This document shows positions 35,152-42,881 of a stretch of DNA of 64,000 bases, piece after piece. Under the pieces are notes generated by a model. The model did no database searches and was not told the DNA's origin. It worked only from the letters and a program-made list of their open reading frames with translations. Numbering within the stretch: position 1 is the first letter of the stretch; every line of letters starts with the position of its first letter. The stretch is from contig NZ_WQDA01000003.1 in NCBI RefSeq assembly GCF_013032855.1, forward strand, positions 62,001 through 126,000. Direction: 5' to 3'. Position numbers and translations under genes: made by a program. The stretch is from Ruegeria arenilitoris. Its GTDB lineage: Bacteria > Pseudomonadota > Alphaproteobacteria > Rhodobacterales > Rhodobacteraceae.

Positions 35152-35195
35152 ATTTTTCGGGAACAGTGTTTTCATTTTTCGGGAACAGTGTTTTC
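35152..35195 (+). repeat. Exact 22-bp tandem duplication
   Basis: A 22-bp unit beginning ATTTTTCGGGAACAGTG and ending TTTTC occurs twice back to back, at 35152-35173 and 35174-35195, with no mismatch. It lies in the non-coding stretch between the FAS1/RTX terminator and the alcohol dehydrogenase gene. Confidence 0.85.
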
Positions 35196-35305
35196 GGCGT
35201 GTGTGGCGATAGCCGGGGTAAACGCCGATACTTGCCTTAAGTTATTTATTTTCAACACTTTTAGCCTTTTGGCCTGCGTGCATCCTGCAAGACGCAGGCA
35301 CCCAA

Positions 35306-36340
35306 TCAAGGTCGAAAACTCGTGATTACAGCGGTGCCCGGCGAGGTCGGGCCACGCATCGCGCGAAGCTCACCGCTGGCATCCTCAAGGCGGACCTCTC
35401 GGGCCACCATCGGCTGTATGTCTACGTCACCCCGCTCGATCAGGCCAAGCAGACGCGGGTACTTCCAGGACGGCATGCCCCGGGTGCCAAAAACCGAGAG
35501 CTGTTTGGAATATATCGCGCGCATGTTCATGCGCATCCAACCGTCACCCGACGGCATCCCAATCTGCACATGACGGCCCAAGATCGCGAGGCACTCCAGC
35601 GAAGCGTTCGTCGTGGTTTCGATGCCCAGAGCTTCGATGGAAACTTGCGCTCCTCCACCGGTGATTTCCAGGATCGCGGTCGCCGCATCCTCTTTGGATG
35701 CATTGACCGTCGCGTCCGCGCCGTGGAGTTTTGCGTGCTCGAGTTTCTCATCGACCACATCCACCACGACAACCCGGCATCCTAGCATTTTCGCAAGCAA
35801 GAGGACGGACAGACCAATTCCTCCGGTTCCATGAACAGCAACCCATTCGCCCGCAGCAACGTCTGCTCGGTCCGTCAAAGCATGCCATGCGGTGGTGACG
35901 CGGCAGCCAAGGCCGGCGGCGAGGGCAGGGGAGAGTGTGTCTGGCAAGTGAACCAAGTTATGGTCAAAAGGCACCGCAACATATTCCGCATAGGCGCCCG
36001 GTGCGCCAAATCCGGGAACGATCTGGTTGGCGCAGGTATTCGACACTCCGGTTTGACAGGCATGGCAATTGCCGCAGCCCAGGATGAATGGGGCGATGAG
36101 GCGATCACCCACCTTGTGTTTCGCATTCGACCCGGCCTCGACAACGGTTCCACAGTACTCGTGCCCCAGGATGGAGCCGTTTTGAACTTTCGGGTGGGCA
36201 CCGGACCAGCCGTGGTAGTCCGAGCGGCACACGCCGCAGGCGGCGACCTCCAAGACCACTCCGTTGTCGGGGCAGGTTGGGTCCGGGACCGTTTCAATCG
36301 AAAGGTCCTCGTTGAACTCTCTGACGACTGCAGCTCGCAC
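35306..36340 (-). CDS. Zinc-dependent alcohol dehydrogenase (MDR family)
   Basis: A 344-residue medium-chain dehydrogenase. The catalytic zinc ligands appear in ACGVCRSDYHG and ILGHEYCG; the structural zinc site is intact (CGNCHACQTGVSNTC); the Rossmann motif is VHGTGGIGLSVLL with an acidic residue VVDVVDE favouring NAD. The start is a GTG six bases after GGGAG. The family interconverts alcohols and aldehydes or ketones. It lies 51 bp downstream of a TauD-type dioxygenase in the same direction and both diverge from a LysR regulator, so it may act on the aldehyde or alcohol that the dioxygenase releases. Confidence 0.88.
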   Translation of the reverse strand: MRAAVVREFNEDLSIETVPDPTCPDNGVVLEVAACGVCRSDYHGWSGAHPKVQNGSILGHEYCGTVVEAGSNAKHKVGDRLIAPFILGCGNCHACQTGVSNTCANQIVPGFGAPGAYAEYVAVPFDHNLVHLPDTLSPALAAGLGCRVTTAWHALTDRADVAAGEWVAVHGTGGIGLSVLLLAKMLGCRVVVVDVVDEKLEHAKLHGADATVNASKEDAATAILEITGGGAQVSIEALGIETTTNASLECLAILGRHVQIGMPSGDGWMRMNMRAIYSKQLSVFGTRGMPSWKYPRLLGLIERGDVDIQPMVAREVRLEDASGELRAMRGPTSPGTAVITSFRP

Positions 36341-36391
36341 TTCGCGCTCCCAAAATGGTTTCTTCGACCCAGAAATCCCGTCCAGTCGAAG

Positions 36392-37240
36392 CTAGACGGG
36401 TCGGTCGCCTTTCACGGTTACACGCCGCCCCTTTCGTTCCGCGGGCCAATAGTCCCAGATAGCGCGATGCATACAGCAACGATTGTCCCAAAAAGCCATA
36501 TCGTTGAGCGACCAACGGAACCGGATTTGATAGTTGATCTGTTCGGCATGCTCGAAAAGCATGTTGAGGATTGCCTCACTTTCATTGTCCGACAAGCCGA
36601 TAATCTTCGTTGTGAACGTTCGGTTGACGAACAGCGATTTTCGTCCTGTCTCGGGGTGAGTTCGGACGATCGGATGAATTGCTTCGGGGCAATCAATATC
36701 CGCGTCCTTTTGGCCCCGGTCGCTGTACCGGCCCTTGTAGATGTGTTCGGAGCTGTGGAGGGCGGACAGTCCGTCGAGCATGCTTTTGATCGGTTCGGAC
36801 AGATCGTCGTAAGCCGCATACATATCGCTGAACATGGTGTCCCCGCCGCAAGGAGGGGCAATGTGGATCTGAAGCATTGTTCCCAATGGGGGCGTCTCAT
36901 CACATGACACGTCCGAGTGCCAGAACTCACCGTTGGCCACCTTAGAATTTTTGGTGGCATGGATCTCGAATATCTCCGGGTATCCTTCCATCGTTGGGGC
37001 TGCGGGGTGTGCGTGGAGCGGTCCGAAGCGTTTCCCAAACTCGATGTGCTGCGCAGGCGGTATCTCTTTCTGCTCTTTGAAGAACAGAACCTGATAGGTG
37101 TGAAAGGCATCGCGGATTTCGGCAAACTGGTCGTCGGGCACAGGCTGGCTCAAATCGACCCCATAGATCTCGGCCCCGAGGTTCGGAGCGAAAGGCTTGG
37201 CAACGATGGACGTGTAGGTGTTGGACTTTGGGGCAACCAT
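36392..37240 (-). CDS. TauD/TfdA-family Fe(II)/2-oxoglutarate-dependent dioxygenase
   Basis: About 282 residues from the ATG at 37240 (GAGG five bases upstream); an alternative ATG at 37264 would add eight. The iron-binding triad is visible as H-x-D in EFWHSDVSCDETPP and the distal histidine in CCMHRAIWDYWPAERKGRRV, which also supplies the arginine for 2-oxoglutarate. The N-terminal KPFAPNLGAEIYGVDLSQPV and the segment LFFKEQKEIPPAQHIEFGKRFGPLH are typical of the taurine dioxygenase family. Members hydroxylate sulfonates, sulfate esters, phenoxyacetates and others. The substrate is unknown here, and no sulfonate transporter lies nearby. Confidence 0.88.
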   Translation of the reverse strand: MVAPKSNTYTSIVAKPFAPNLGAEIYGVDLSQPVPDDQFAEIRDAFHTYQVLFFKEQKEIPPAQHIEFGKRFGPLHAHPAAPTMEGYPEIFEIHATKNSKVANGEFWHSDVSCDETPPLGTMLQIHIAPPCGGDTMFSDMYAAYDDLSEPIKSMLDGLSALHSSEHIYKGRYSDRGQKDADIDCPEAIHPIVRTHPETGRKSLFVNRTFTTKIIGLSDNESEAILNMLFEHAEQINYQIRFRWSLNDMAFWDNRCCMHRAIWDYWPAERKGRRVTVKGDRPV

Positions 37241-37329
37241 AGGAACCTCGGGGCGCTGTTTCATTGAGCCTGTTTCGTGCAGGGTACAGATCAAAAAATG
37301 TAAACAAAAACGAAAATGATTTGATCCAT

Positions 37330-37348
37330 CGGTGAAAAACTCTCACCG
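37330..37348. promoter_or_regulatory. Inverted repeat in the LysR/TauD divergent promoter
   Basis: CGGTGA-N7-TCACCG is a perfect 6-bp inverted repeat between the divergent dioxygenase and LysR genes, 36 bp upstream of the LysR start. Dyads of about this span are typical LysR recognition or activation sites. Confidence 0.5.
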
Positions 37349-37384
37349 TTGGCGGGTCCGGACGAAGGTGGCGAGGTCTTTGAG

Positions 37385-38257
37385 ATGAGCATTCGAGCGT
37401 TGCGAACGTTGATCGCAATACATCGGCATGGAAGCTTTAGAGCCGCATCGGAGGCCGAGCATCTGACGCCGTCGGCGGTAAGCCATCAGATGCGGAACCT
37501 TGAAGTCATGTGGGGGCTCGACTTGTTTGACCGGTCGGCGAAGACACCCAAACTGACCAGTGCGGGGCTCATGCTTGTTGAAGAAGCGGCGGCGGTCGTC
37601 GCCGCGTATGATGGCCTGGCTGACAAGGTGAGATTGGACAAGGAACTTGCCGGCGAGATCATCTTGGGTGCAGTTCCAACGACTTTGACGGGTTTGGTGC
37701 CTGCTGCGTTATCAAGGCTGAAGTCAGAACATCCTGACGTGCGTGTCAGAATTGTTCCGGGCTTGACCAATCAGCTGCTGTTGCAGCTGGACCGCAAGCA
37801 GGTTCACGCAGCAATCATCTCACGCCCGGATATTCTGCCGAAGTCGCTGGAGTTCTCGGAAATCGTGACCGAGAAACTGGTCCTGCTCGTCTCGGAAAAC
37901 ACTCCGGACCTTTCTCCCGAAGAGCTTCTCGGCGCACTGCCGTTTATTCGGTTCACTCGCGACGCGGTTGTGGGGAGGCAGATCGAGACCTGGTTGCAAA
38001 GGATGGGTATAGAAGTCAAAGACGCCATGGAGCTTGAAAGCCTTGAGGCAATATCAAGCATGGTCGCCGCTGAACTCGGGGTCTCGATCATACCTGACAG
38101 TCGTCTGGCGTCTTATGACCATTTACAGCTCAAAAAAATTCCTCTGGAGCAGTTCGGACCCCGACGCATCGTCGGTCTTGCGAGTGTCGCAATGTCACCC
38201 CGTGCCAGAATGGTAGACGCTGTCCGGGGTGCGCTGCTGGATGCGGTGGGAACCTAG
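37385..38257 (+). CDS. LysR-family transcriptional regulator
   Basis: A 290-residue LysR protein. The N-terminal winged HTH reads MSIRALRTLIAIHRHGSFRAASEAEHLTPSAVSHQMRNLEVMWGL, followed by the linker helix and a two-subdomain effector-binding region (AGEIILGAVPTTLTGLVPAAL, then VTEKLVLLVSENTPD and VAAELGVSIIPDS). The ATG at 37385 follows GAGG; an upstream TTG would add 12 residues. Its divergent position suggests it controls the TauD-type dioxygenase and alcohol dehydrogenase pair, with the usual negative autoregulation. Confidence 0.9.
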   Translation: MSIRALRTLIAIHRHGSFRAASEAEHLTPSAVSHQMRNLEVMWGLDLFDRSAKTPKLTSAGLMLVEEAAAVVAAYDGLADKVRLDKELAGEIILGAVPTTLTGLVPAALSRLKSEHPDVRVRIVPGLTNQLLLQLDRKQVHAAIISRPDILPKSLEFSEIVTEKLVLLVSENTPDLSPEELLGALPFIRFTRDAVVGRQIETWLQRMGIEVKDAMELESLEAISSMVAAELGVSIIPDSRLASYDHLQLKKIPLEQFGPRRIVGLASVAMSPRARMVDAVRGALLDAVGT

Positions 38258-38494
38258 TCGGTTCTCAGGCGGAGCCGTAGCCCCTGATTGCTTTCGAGAA
38301 TTGCTTTGGTGGCTGCACGTCATTGACGCCAGAAGCCGGTAGAGTGGCGGCGATGATTTTCGCTGCACCCAGAACCAGTTTCGTCATCGACGGGCGGCTG
38401 CTGTTCGCTCGAAAACTGTGCATCTCTTGGAAGGCCGCCAACTGGAAAAGCCCGTACAACTTGCAAAGTTTGAATTGATCGTCACACTTCTCGT

Positions 38495-39913
38495 ATGAGC
38501 GAGTATTTTGATGAGATGTTCAACGGCGACGGATCTCTCAGAGGTCCTTACGAAGAGATCGGACGTTGGTTCAATGCGGAAGATGTCTCACGGCTGAGGG
38601 CCAAACAGCGCGAAGCCGAAGAAGTTTTCAGGCTGACGGGGATTACTTTCAACGTCTACGGCAAGACCGAGGCCGAAGAACGTTTGATCCCATTTGATAT
38701 CGTTCCGCGCGTGATTTCAGGGCGCGAATGGCAACGACTGGAACGTGGCATTGAACAGCGGGTTCGGGCGATCAATGCGTTTCTTCACGACATCTATCAC
38801 CGTCAGGAAATCGTGCGTGCCGGTCGCGTGCCGGCAGAGATGATTGCCAGCAACGAAGCCTTCCTGCCGCAGATGTTGGGTGTCTCACCGCCGGGGCAGG
38901 TCTACACCCATGTGGTCGGCGTCGACCTGGTGCGTACCGGGCCAGACGAGTTCTTCGTTTTGGAAGACAACGCCCGTACGCCGTCCGGGGTCAGCTACAT
39001 GCTCGAAAACCGGGAAACCATGCTGAAGATGTTCCCCGAGCTTTTCAGCGCCACGAATGTGCGCAATGTATCCGATTATCCCCGCAATCTGAGACGCTCG
39101 CTTGCGGCCAGTGCGCCGGCCTGCGCGGATGGCGAGCCGACCGTCGCGGTATTGACACCGGGGATCTATAATTCAGCCTATTTTGAACATGCGTTTCTGG
39201 CCGATCAGATGGCCGTGGAACTGGTCGAGGGCCACGACCTGCGGGTTGTCGATGGGCGCGTCTGCATGCGCACCACGCGTGGTTACAAACCAATCGACGT
39301 TCTTTACCGCCGGGTTGACGACGATTTCCTGGACCCGCTGAATTTCAACCCGGACAGCGCGCTTGGCGTACCCGGCATTCTGGACGTCTATCGGGCCGGG
39401 GGCATCACGATCGCCAACGCGCCGGGCACGGGCATTGCCGATGACAAGGCAATCTATTCCTACATGCCTGAAATCGTTGAGTTCTACACGGGCGAGAAGC
39501 CTCTGCTCAAAAACGTTCCTACGTGGCGCTGCAGCGACCCCGAGTCGCTGTCCTACGTATTGGACAACCTGTCGGATCTTGTCGTCAAAGAGGTGCACGG
39601 CTCGGGCGGCTATGGAATGCTGATCGGCCCGACCGCCAGCAAGAAAGAGATTGCGGCCTTCCGTGACAAGCTCAAGTCGCGGCCGTCGAACTATATCGCG
39701 CAGCCCACGTTGTCTCTCTCGACAGTACCGATCTTCGCCCGTTCGGGACTTGCCCCCAGGCATGTCGATCTGCGGCCATTTGTTCTGGTGTCCCCGGATG
39801 GGATCGAAATCACCCCCGGCGGCCTGACGCGCGTTGCGCTGAAAAAAGGGTCCCTGGTCGTGAATTCAAGCCAAGGCGGCGGGACCAAAGACACCTGGGT
39901 TCTGGAGGACTGA
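38495..39913 (+). CDS. Circularly permuted ATP-grasp protein (COG2308 family)
   Basis: A 472-residue member of the circularly permuted ATP-grasp family. Recognisable blocks are the N-terminal YFDEMFNGDGSLRGPYEEI, GITFNVYGKTEAEERLIPFDIVPR, the conserved LEDNARTPSGVSYMLENRE (about residues 157-175), the nucleotide-binding KEVHGSGGYGMLIGP (about 365-380) and the C-terminal RPFVLVSPDGIEITPGGLTRVAL. Family members are thought to form amide bonds, adding amino acids or peptides to an acceptor, though no natural substrate is established. It leads a tight four-gene cluster with an alpha-E protein, a transglutaminase-like peptidase and an Anbu peptidase. Gaps between the genes are 2-11 bp. Confidence 0.92.
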   Translation: MSEYFDEMFNGDGSLRGPYEEIGRWFNAEDVSRLRAKQREAEEVFRLTGITFNVYGKTEAEERLIPFDIVPRVISGREWQRLERGIEQRVRAINAFLHDIYHRQEIVRAGRVPAEMIASNEAFLPQMLGVSPPGQVYTHVVGVDLVRTGPDEFFVLEDNARTPSGVSYMLENRETMLKMFPELFSATNVRNVSDYPRNLRRSLAASAPACADGEPTVAVLTPGIYNSAYFEHAFLADQMAVELVEGHDLRVVDGRVCMRTTRGYKPIDVLYRRVDDDFLDPLNFNPDSALGVPGILDVYRAGGITIANAPGTGIADDKAIYSYMPEIVEFYTGEKPLLKNVPTWRCSDPESLSYVLDNLSDLVVKEVHGSGGYGMLIGPTASKKEIAAFRDKLKSRPSNYIAQPTLSLSTVPIFARSGLAPRHVDLRPFVLVSPDGIEITPGGLTRVALKKGSLVVNSSQGGGTKDTWVLED

Positions 39914-39915
39914 CC

Positions 39916-40857
39916 ATGCTGGGAAAAACTGCTGGCGGGTTGTTCTGGATGTCCCGGTATCTTGAGAGGGCGGAAAACACGGCCAGACTGCTTGAAACAG
40001 GTCAGAGGATGGCGCTGACCCGGACCAAGAATTCCGATGCGGAATGGGGCTCGGTTCTGAAAACAGCCGGCGTTTTCGGTGGATACAGCGCCAAATATGA
40101 TGAGATTTCAAAAGACAATGCCGTGGATTGGATGTTGCGTGATGCCGACAATCCATCCTCGATCAAGTCGGTCATCAAGCAGGCGCGAGATAACGCGCGC
40201 GTTGTTCGAACTGCATTGACCCATGATGTCTGGAGTGCGGTGAACGCCACGTGGATGCAGATTGATCAAGCCATGAAGCGCCGCGTGAACGAGAGAGACC
40301 TGCCGGGGACGCTGGAGCTTATTCGTCAACAGGCGGCTCTGGTTCGTGGTGCGACGCTGGGGACCATGCTGCGCAACGATATTTTCGACTTCACCCGGAT
40401 CGGCACCTTTGTCGAGCGGGCCGACAATACCGGGCGCATCCTGGACGTTAAGTACTATGTCCTTCTGCCCACGGCCTTTTCGGTCGGCTCGTCACTGGAC
40501 AACATCCAATGGGAAAGCATCCTGCGGTCCGTGGGTGCGGGTGGTGGCTATCGCATGACCCACGGCCAGAATACCCGGCCGTCGGAAATTGCGCAGTTTC
40601 TGATCCTCGATCAGCGGATGCCTCGCAGCCTGCATTTCTGCTGCAGGAAGATCCAAGAGAACCTTTCTTATCTCAGCAAAGACTATGGCTTTGCGGGGCC
40701 GTCGGTTACGGCGGCCAATGCGCTGTCCGAGAAGTACCTCGACCGGCAGATTTCCGATATCTTTGACCTTGGGCTGCACGAGTACATTCAGGACTTTTTG
40801 AAAGATCTCGGAGACTTGAGCCGCCAGATTGAAGTTGACTACCGGTTCTATGAGTGA
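39916..40857 (+). CDS. Alpha-E domain protein (COG2307)
   Basis: A 313-residue, largely helical protein with the family's opening LGKTAGGLFWMSRYLERAENTARLLETG, central AVNATWMQIDQAMKRR and ATLGTMLRNDIFDFTRIGTFVERADNTGRILDVKYYVLLP, and the later MPRSLHFCCRKIQENLSYLS. The two glutamates of the repeated helices (YLERAEN and FVERADN) gave the family its name. It always travels with the circularly permuted ATP-grasp protein and may be its partner in ligation; the enzymatic role is unproven. It starts two bases after the ATP-grasp stop. Confidence 0.92.
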   Translation: MLGKTAGGLFWMSRYLERAENTARLLETGQRMALTRTKNSDAEWGSVLKTAGVFGGYSAKYDEISKDNAVDWMLRDADNPSSIKSVIKQARDNARVVRTALTHDVWSAVNATWMQIDQAMKRRVNERDLPGTLELIRQQAALVRGATLGTMLRNDIFDFTRIGTFVERADNTGRILDVKYYVLLPTAFSVGSSLDNIQWESILRSVGAGGGYRMTHGQNTRPSEIAQFLILDQRMPRSLHFCCRKIQENLSYLSKDYGFAGPSVTAANALSEKYLDRQISDIFDLGLHEYIQDFLKDLGDLSRQIEVDYRFYE

Positions 40858-40860
40858 CCA

Positions 40861-41658
40861 ATGAAACTGCATATTCGCCACGAGACACGATACGATTTCG
40901 ACGCGCCGGTTTCCTTTGGCCTGCAGCAGCTGAGAAAAACACCCAAATCCTTCCGCAATCAGAATATCTTCTCTTGGAGCACCGAAGTGACCGGGGGGCG
41001 CAAGGAGCTGAGCTTTGAGGACTACCATCGCAACACGGTGGAACTGATCAGTTTCGAAGCGAATACCCAAAGCATCTCATTGATCTCCGAAGGTGTTGTC
41101 GAGGTTGAAGATACGCATGGTGTGTTGGGACGTCACGAGGGCTCGACGCCGTTGTGGCTTTTTCAGCGGAGCACGCCTTTGACAACGCCGGGCAAGGGTG
41201 TTGCAGACGTGATCGCCGCTTTGCCGGATGGTGAGCCGCTTGAGCGGATGCATGCCCTGTCCGAAAGCGTTCGGGCTCAGGTCTCCTACGAAGTGGGAGG
41301 CTCGCACCCGGACTGGAGCGCAGAAGACGCTCTCAAGGCCGGGCGCGGCGTGTGTCAGGACCACGCGCATGTGTTCATCACTTGCGCGCGAAAGATCGGC
41401 GTGCCGGCCCGCTATGTCTCGGGTTACCTGATGATGAACGAAACCGAATTGCAGGATGCCACCCACGCGTGGGCCGAAGTTCATCTGGACGGGCTTGGCT
41501 GGGTTGGATTCGACGTGTCCAACGGGATTTCACCCGATGACAGATACGTGCGTGTCGCAACCGGTCTGGACTATGCCCAGGCGGCCCCGGTAATAGGAAA
41601 CAGAATTGGGGCAGCGGGCGAGCAGTTGACGGTTCAATTGCAGGTCGCACAGCAGTAA
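40861..41658 (+). CDS. Transglutaminase-like cysteine peptidase (COG1305)
   Basis: A 265-residue protein with an N-terminal beta domain (MKLHIRHETRYDFDAPVSFGLQQLRKTP) and a transglutaminase core. The catalytic triad is visible: cysteine in GRGVCQDHAHVF (about 164), histidine in DATHAWAEVHL (about 202) and aspartate in GWVGFDVSNG (about 217). Bacterial members of this family are generally peptidases or amide-modifying enzymes. In this conserved cluster it is proposed to process the product of the ATP-grasp ligase. There is no signal peptide, so it should be cytoplasmic. It starts four bases after the alpha-E stop. Confidence 0.92.
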   Translation: MKLHIRHETRYDFDAPVSFGLQQLRKTPKSFRNQNIFSWSTEVTGGRKELSFEDYHRNTVELISFEANTQSISLISEGVVEVEDTHGVLGRHEGSTPLWLFQRSTPLTTPGKGVADVIAALPDGEPLERMHALSESVRAQVSYEVGGSHPDWSAEDALKAGRGVCQDHAHVFITCARKIGVPARYVSGYLMMNETELQDATHAWAEVHLDGLGWVGFDVSNGISPDDRYVRVATGLDYAQAAPVIGNRIGAAGEQLTVQLQVAQQ

Positions 41659-41669
41659 CGGAGAACCTG

Positions 41670-42401
41670 ATGACCTATGCTGTGGGCATGCGGCTGAACC
41701 GCGGACTGGTTTTCATGTCGGACACGCGCACGAATGCAGGTGTCGACAACGTGTCCACCTTCAACAAGATGTTCAATTGGACCGTCGAAGGCGACCGTTC
41801 AATTACCTTGTTGACGGCTGGCAACTTGGCGACCACCCAAGCCACCATAAGCCTGCTGGAAGAACGTACAAAAGCACCGGAAGACCGGTCGCCGTCGATC
41901 CTTGAGGCGCCGACGATGTTTCAGGTCGCCCAATTGGTTGCGGCGACGCTGAACGACGTCATCGAGGGGCATTCCCGAGCGGGCCAACAGGCAGACAGCG
42001 CCTTTCACGCGACCCTGATCCTGGGGGGGCAGATCAAAGGCGGCCCGTCGCGCCTGTTTCTGATCTATCCCGAGGGCAATTTCATCGAGGCCGGTGAGGA
42101 TACCCCGTTCTTTCAGATCGGTGAGACGAAGTACGGCCGCCCCATACTGGTACGCGCGTTTGATCCGGACATGAGCTTTTCCGAAACGGTCAAGCTGTTG
42201 CTGGTCAGTTTCGATTCAACGATCAAGGCCAATCTGTCCGTCGGCGCACCGCTTGATCTGCTGCTTTATGAGGAAGACAGCCTTACGGCCGGCACGCGTT
42301 CAAGGTTCGAGCCCGACGATCAGTACTTTCGGACAATATCCGAAGGGTGGGGCGATGCGCTGAAGGCCGCCCTGTCAAAGCTTCCGGCATACGAAGCCTG
42401 A
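41670..42401 (+). CDS. Anbu-type proteasome-family peptidase (COG3484)
   Basis: A 243-residue Ntn-hydrolase of the Anbu (ancestral beta-subunit) type. After removal of Met the N-terminus is TYAVGMRLNRGLVFMSDTR; counting that threonine as 1, the conserved aspartate is D17 (MSDTR) and the lysine K32 (FNKMF), giving the proteasome-type catalytic set. Further family features are LLTAGNLATTQATISLL and FHATLILGGQIKGG. Anbu proteins assemble into large open ring or spiral particles. The protein ends the four-gene cluster beginning at 38495, its standard neighbourhood, and is followed by the convergent MerR gene. Its natural substrates are not known. Confidence 0.93.
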   Translation: MTYAVGMRLNRGLVFMSDTRTNAGVDNVSTFNKMFNWTVEGDRSITLLTAGNLATTQATISLLEERTKAPEDRSPSILEAPTMFQVAQLVAATLNDVIEGHSRAGQQADSAFHATLILGGQIKGGPSRLFLIYPEGNFIEAGEDTPFFQIGETKYGRPILVRAFDPDMSFSETVKLLLVSFDSTIKANLSVGAPLDLLLYEEDSLTAGTRSRFEPDDQYFRTISEGWGDALKAALSKLPAYEA

Positions 42402-42452
42402 CGAGCGAAGTCTTGTGCTCCTGCTGGGCGCAGGTTTCAGGCTGCCAAACCC

Positions 42453-42815
42453 TCAGCAGCCATTTGACTCCGGGTCACTCAGATAGGCGATCATCTGGTC
42501 CAGGTCGCGGCGAATCCCGTGCAGGTCTTTGATCTTTTGATCCACATCGGCCAACTTGCTTCTTAGGTTCGCGATCACCTCGGGCCGCGGGATGGTGTTT
42601 TCCGGGTCTTCCGGTAGGAAGCGCTTGATTTCCGACAGAGAAAAGCCAAGCGACTTGCTCATTGCGATGGTCTTGATGCGCGAAATCATTGCGTCGGGAT
42701 AGTCGCGATAACCGTTCTCCAGACGCTCGGGCGGTGGGATCAGGCCGTGTTTTTCGTAGAACCGAATGCTTGACGCTGACACGCCCGTGGATTCTGCCAA
42801 TTTTCCGATCTTCAT
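42453..42815 (-). CDS. MerR-family transcriptional regulator
   Basis: A 120-residue MerR protein: winged HTH KIGKLAESTGVSASSIRFYEKHGLIPPPERLENGYRDYP, then the second helix pair (LGFSLSEIKRFLPED) and a dimerisation coiled coil (RSKLADVDQKIKDLHGIRRDLDQMI). It has only one cysteine, the last residue, so it is unlike metal- or redox-sensing members with clusters of cysteines. The ATG at 42815 was chosen with GAAGG eight bases upstream; a TTG at 42830 is possible. It is divergent from an Old Yellow Enzyme gene whose promoter has the stretched spacer that MerR proteins activate. Confidence 0.88.
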   Translation of the reverse strand: MKIGKLAESTGVSASSIRFYEKHGLIPPPERLENGYRDYPDAMISRIKTIAMSKSLGFSLSEIKRFLPEDPENTIPRPEVIANLRSKLADVDQKIKDLHGIRRDLDQMIAYLSDPESNGC

Positions 42816-42819
42816 GCCC

Positions 42820-42851
42820 TTGACCTTCAACCATTGTCGAAGGTTTATATC
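42820..42851 (+). promoter_or_regulatory. MerR-type promoter with overlong spacer and central dyad
   Basis: A -35 element TTGACC (42820-42825) and a -10 element TATATC (42846-42851) are separated by 20 bases instead of 17. The dyad ACCTTC-N10-GAAGGT (42823-42828 and 42839-42844) lies between and overlaps them. This is the architecture at which MerR regulators twist DNA to activate transcription. It points at the Old Yellow Enzyme gene, starting 30 bp downstream. Confidence 0.7.
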
Positions 42852-42881
42852 ACCTGGGATCGAGAAGAAAAGGATCCCAAG

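Noticed and set aside
35831..36907. A 358-residue plus-strand open frame opposite the alcohol dehydrogenase and dioxygenase genes
   Set aside because: The minus-strand genes have complete catalytic motifs. The plus-strand frame spans their junction and has no domain.
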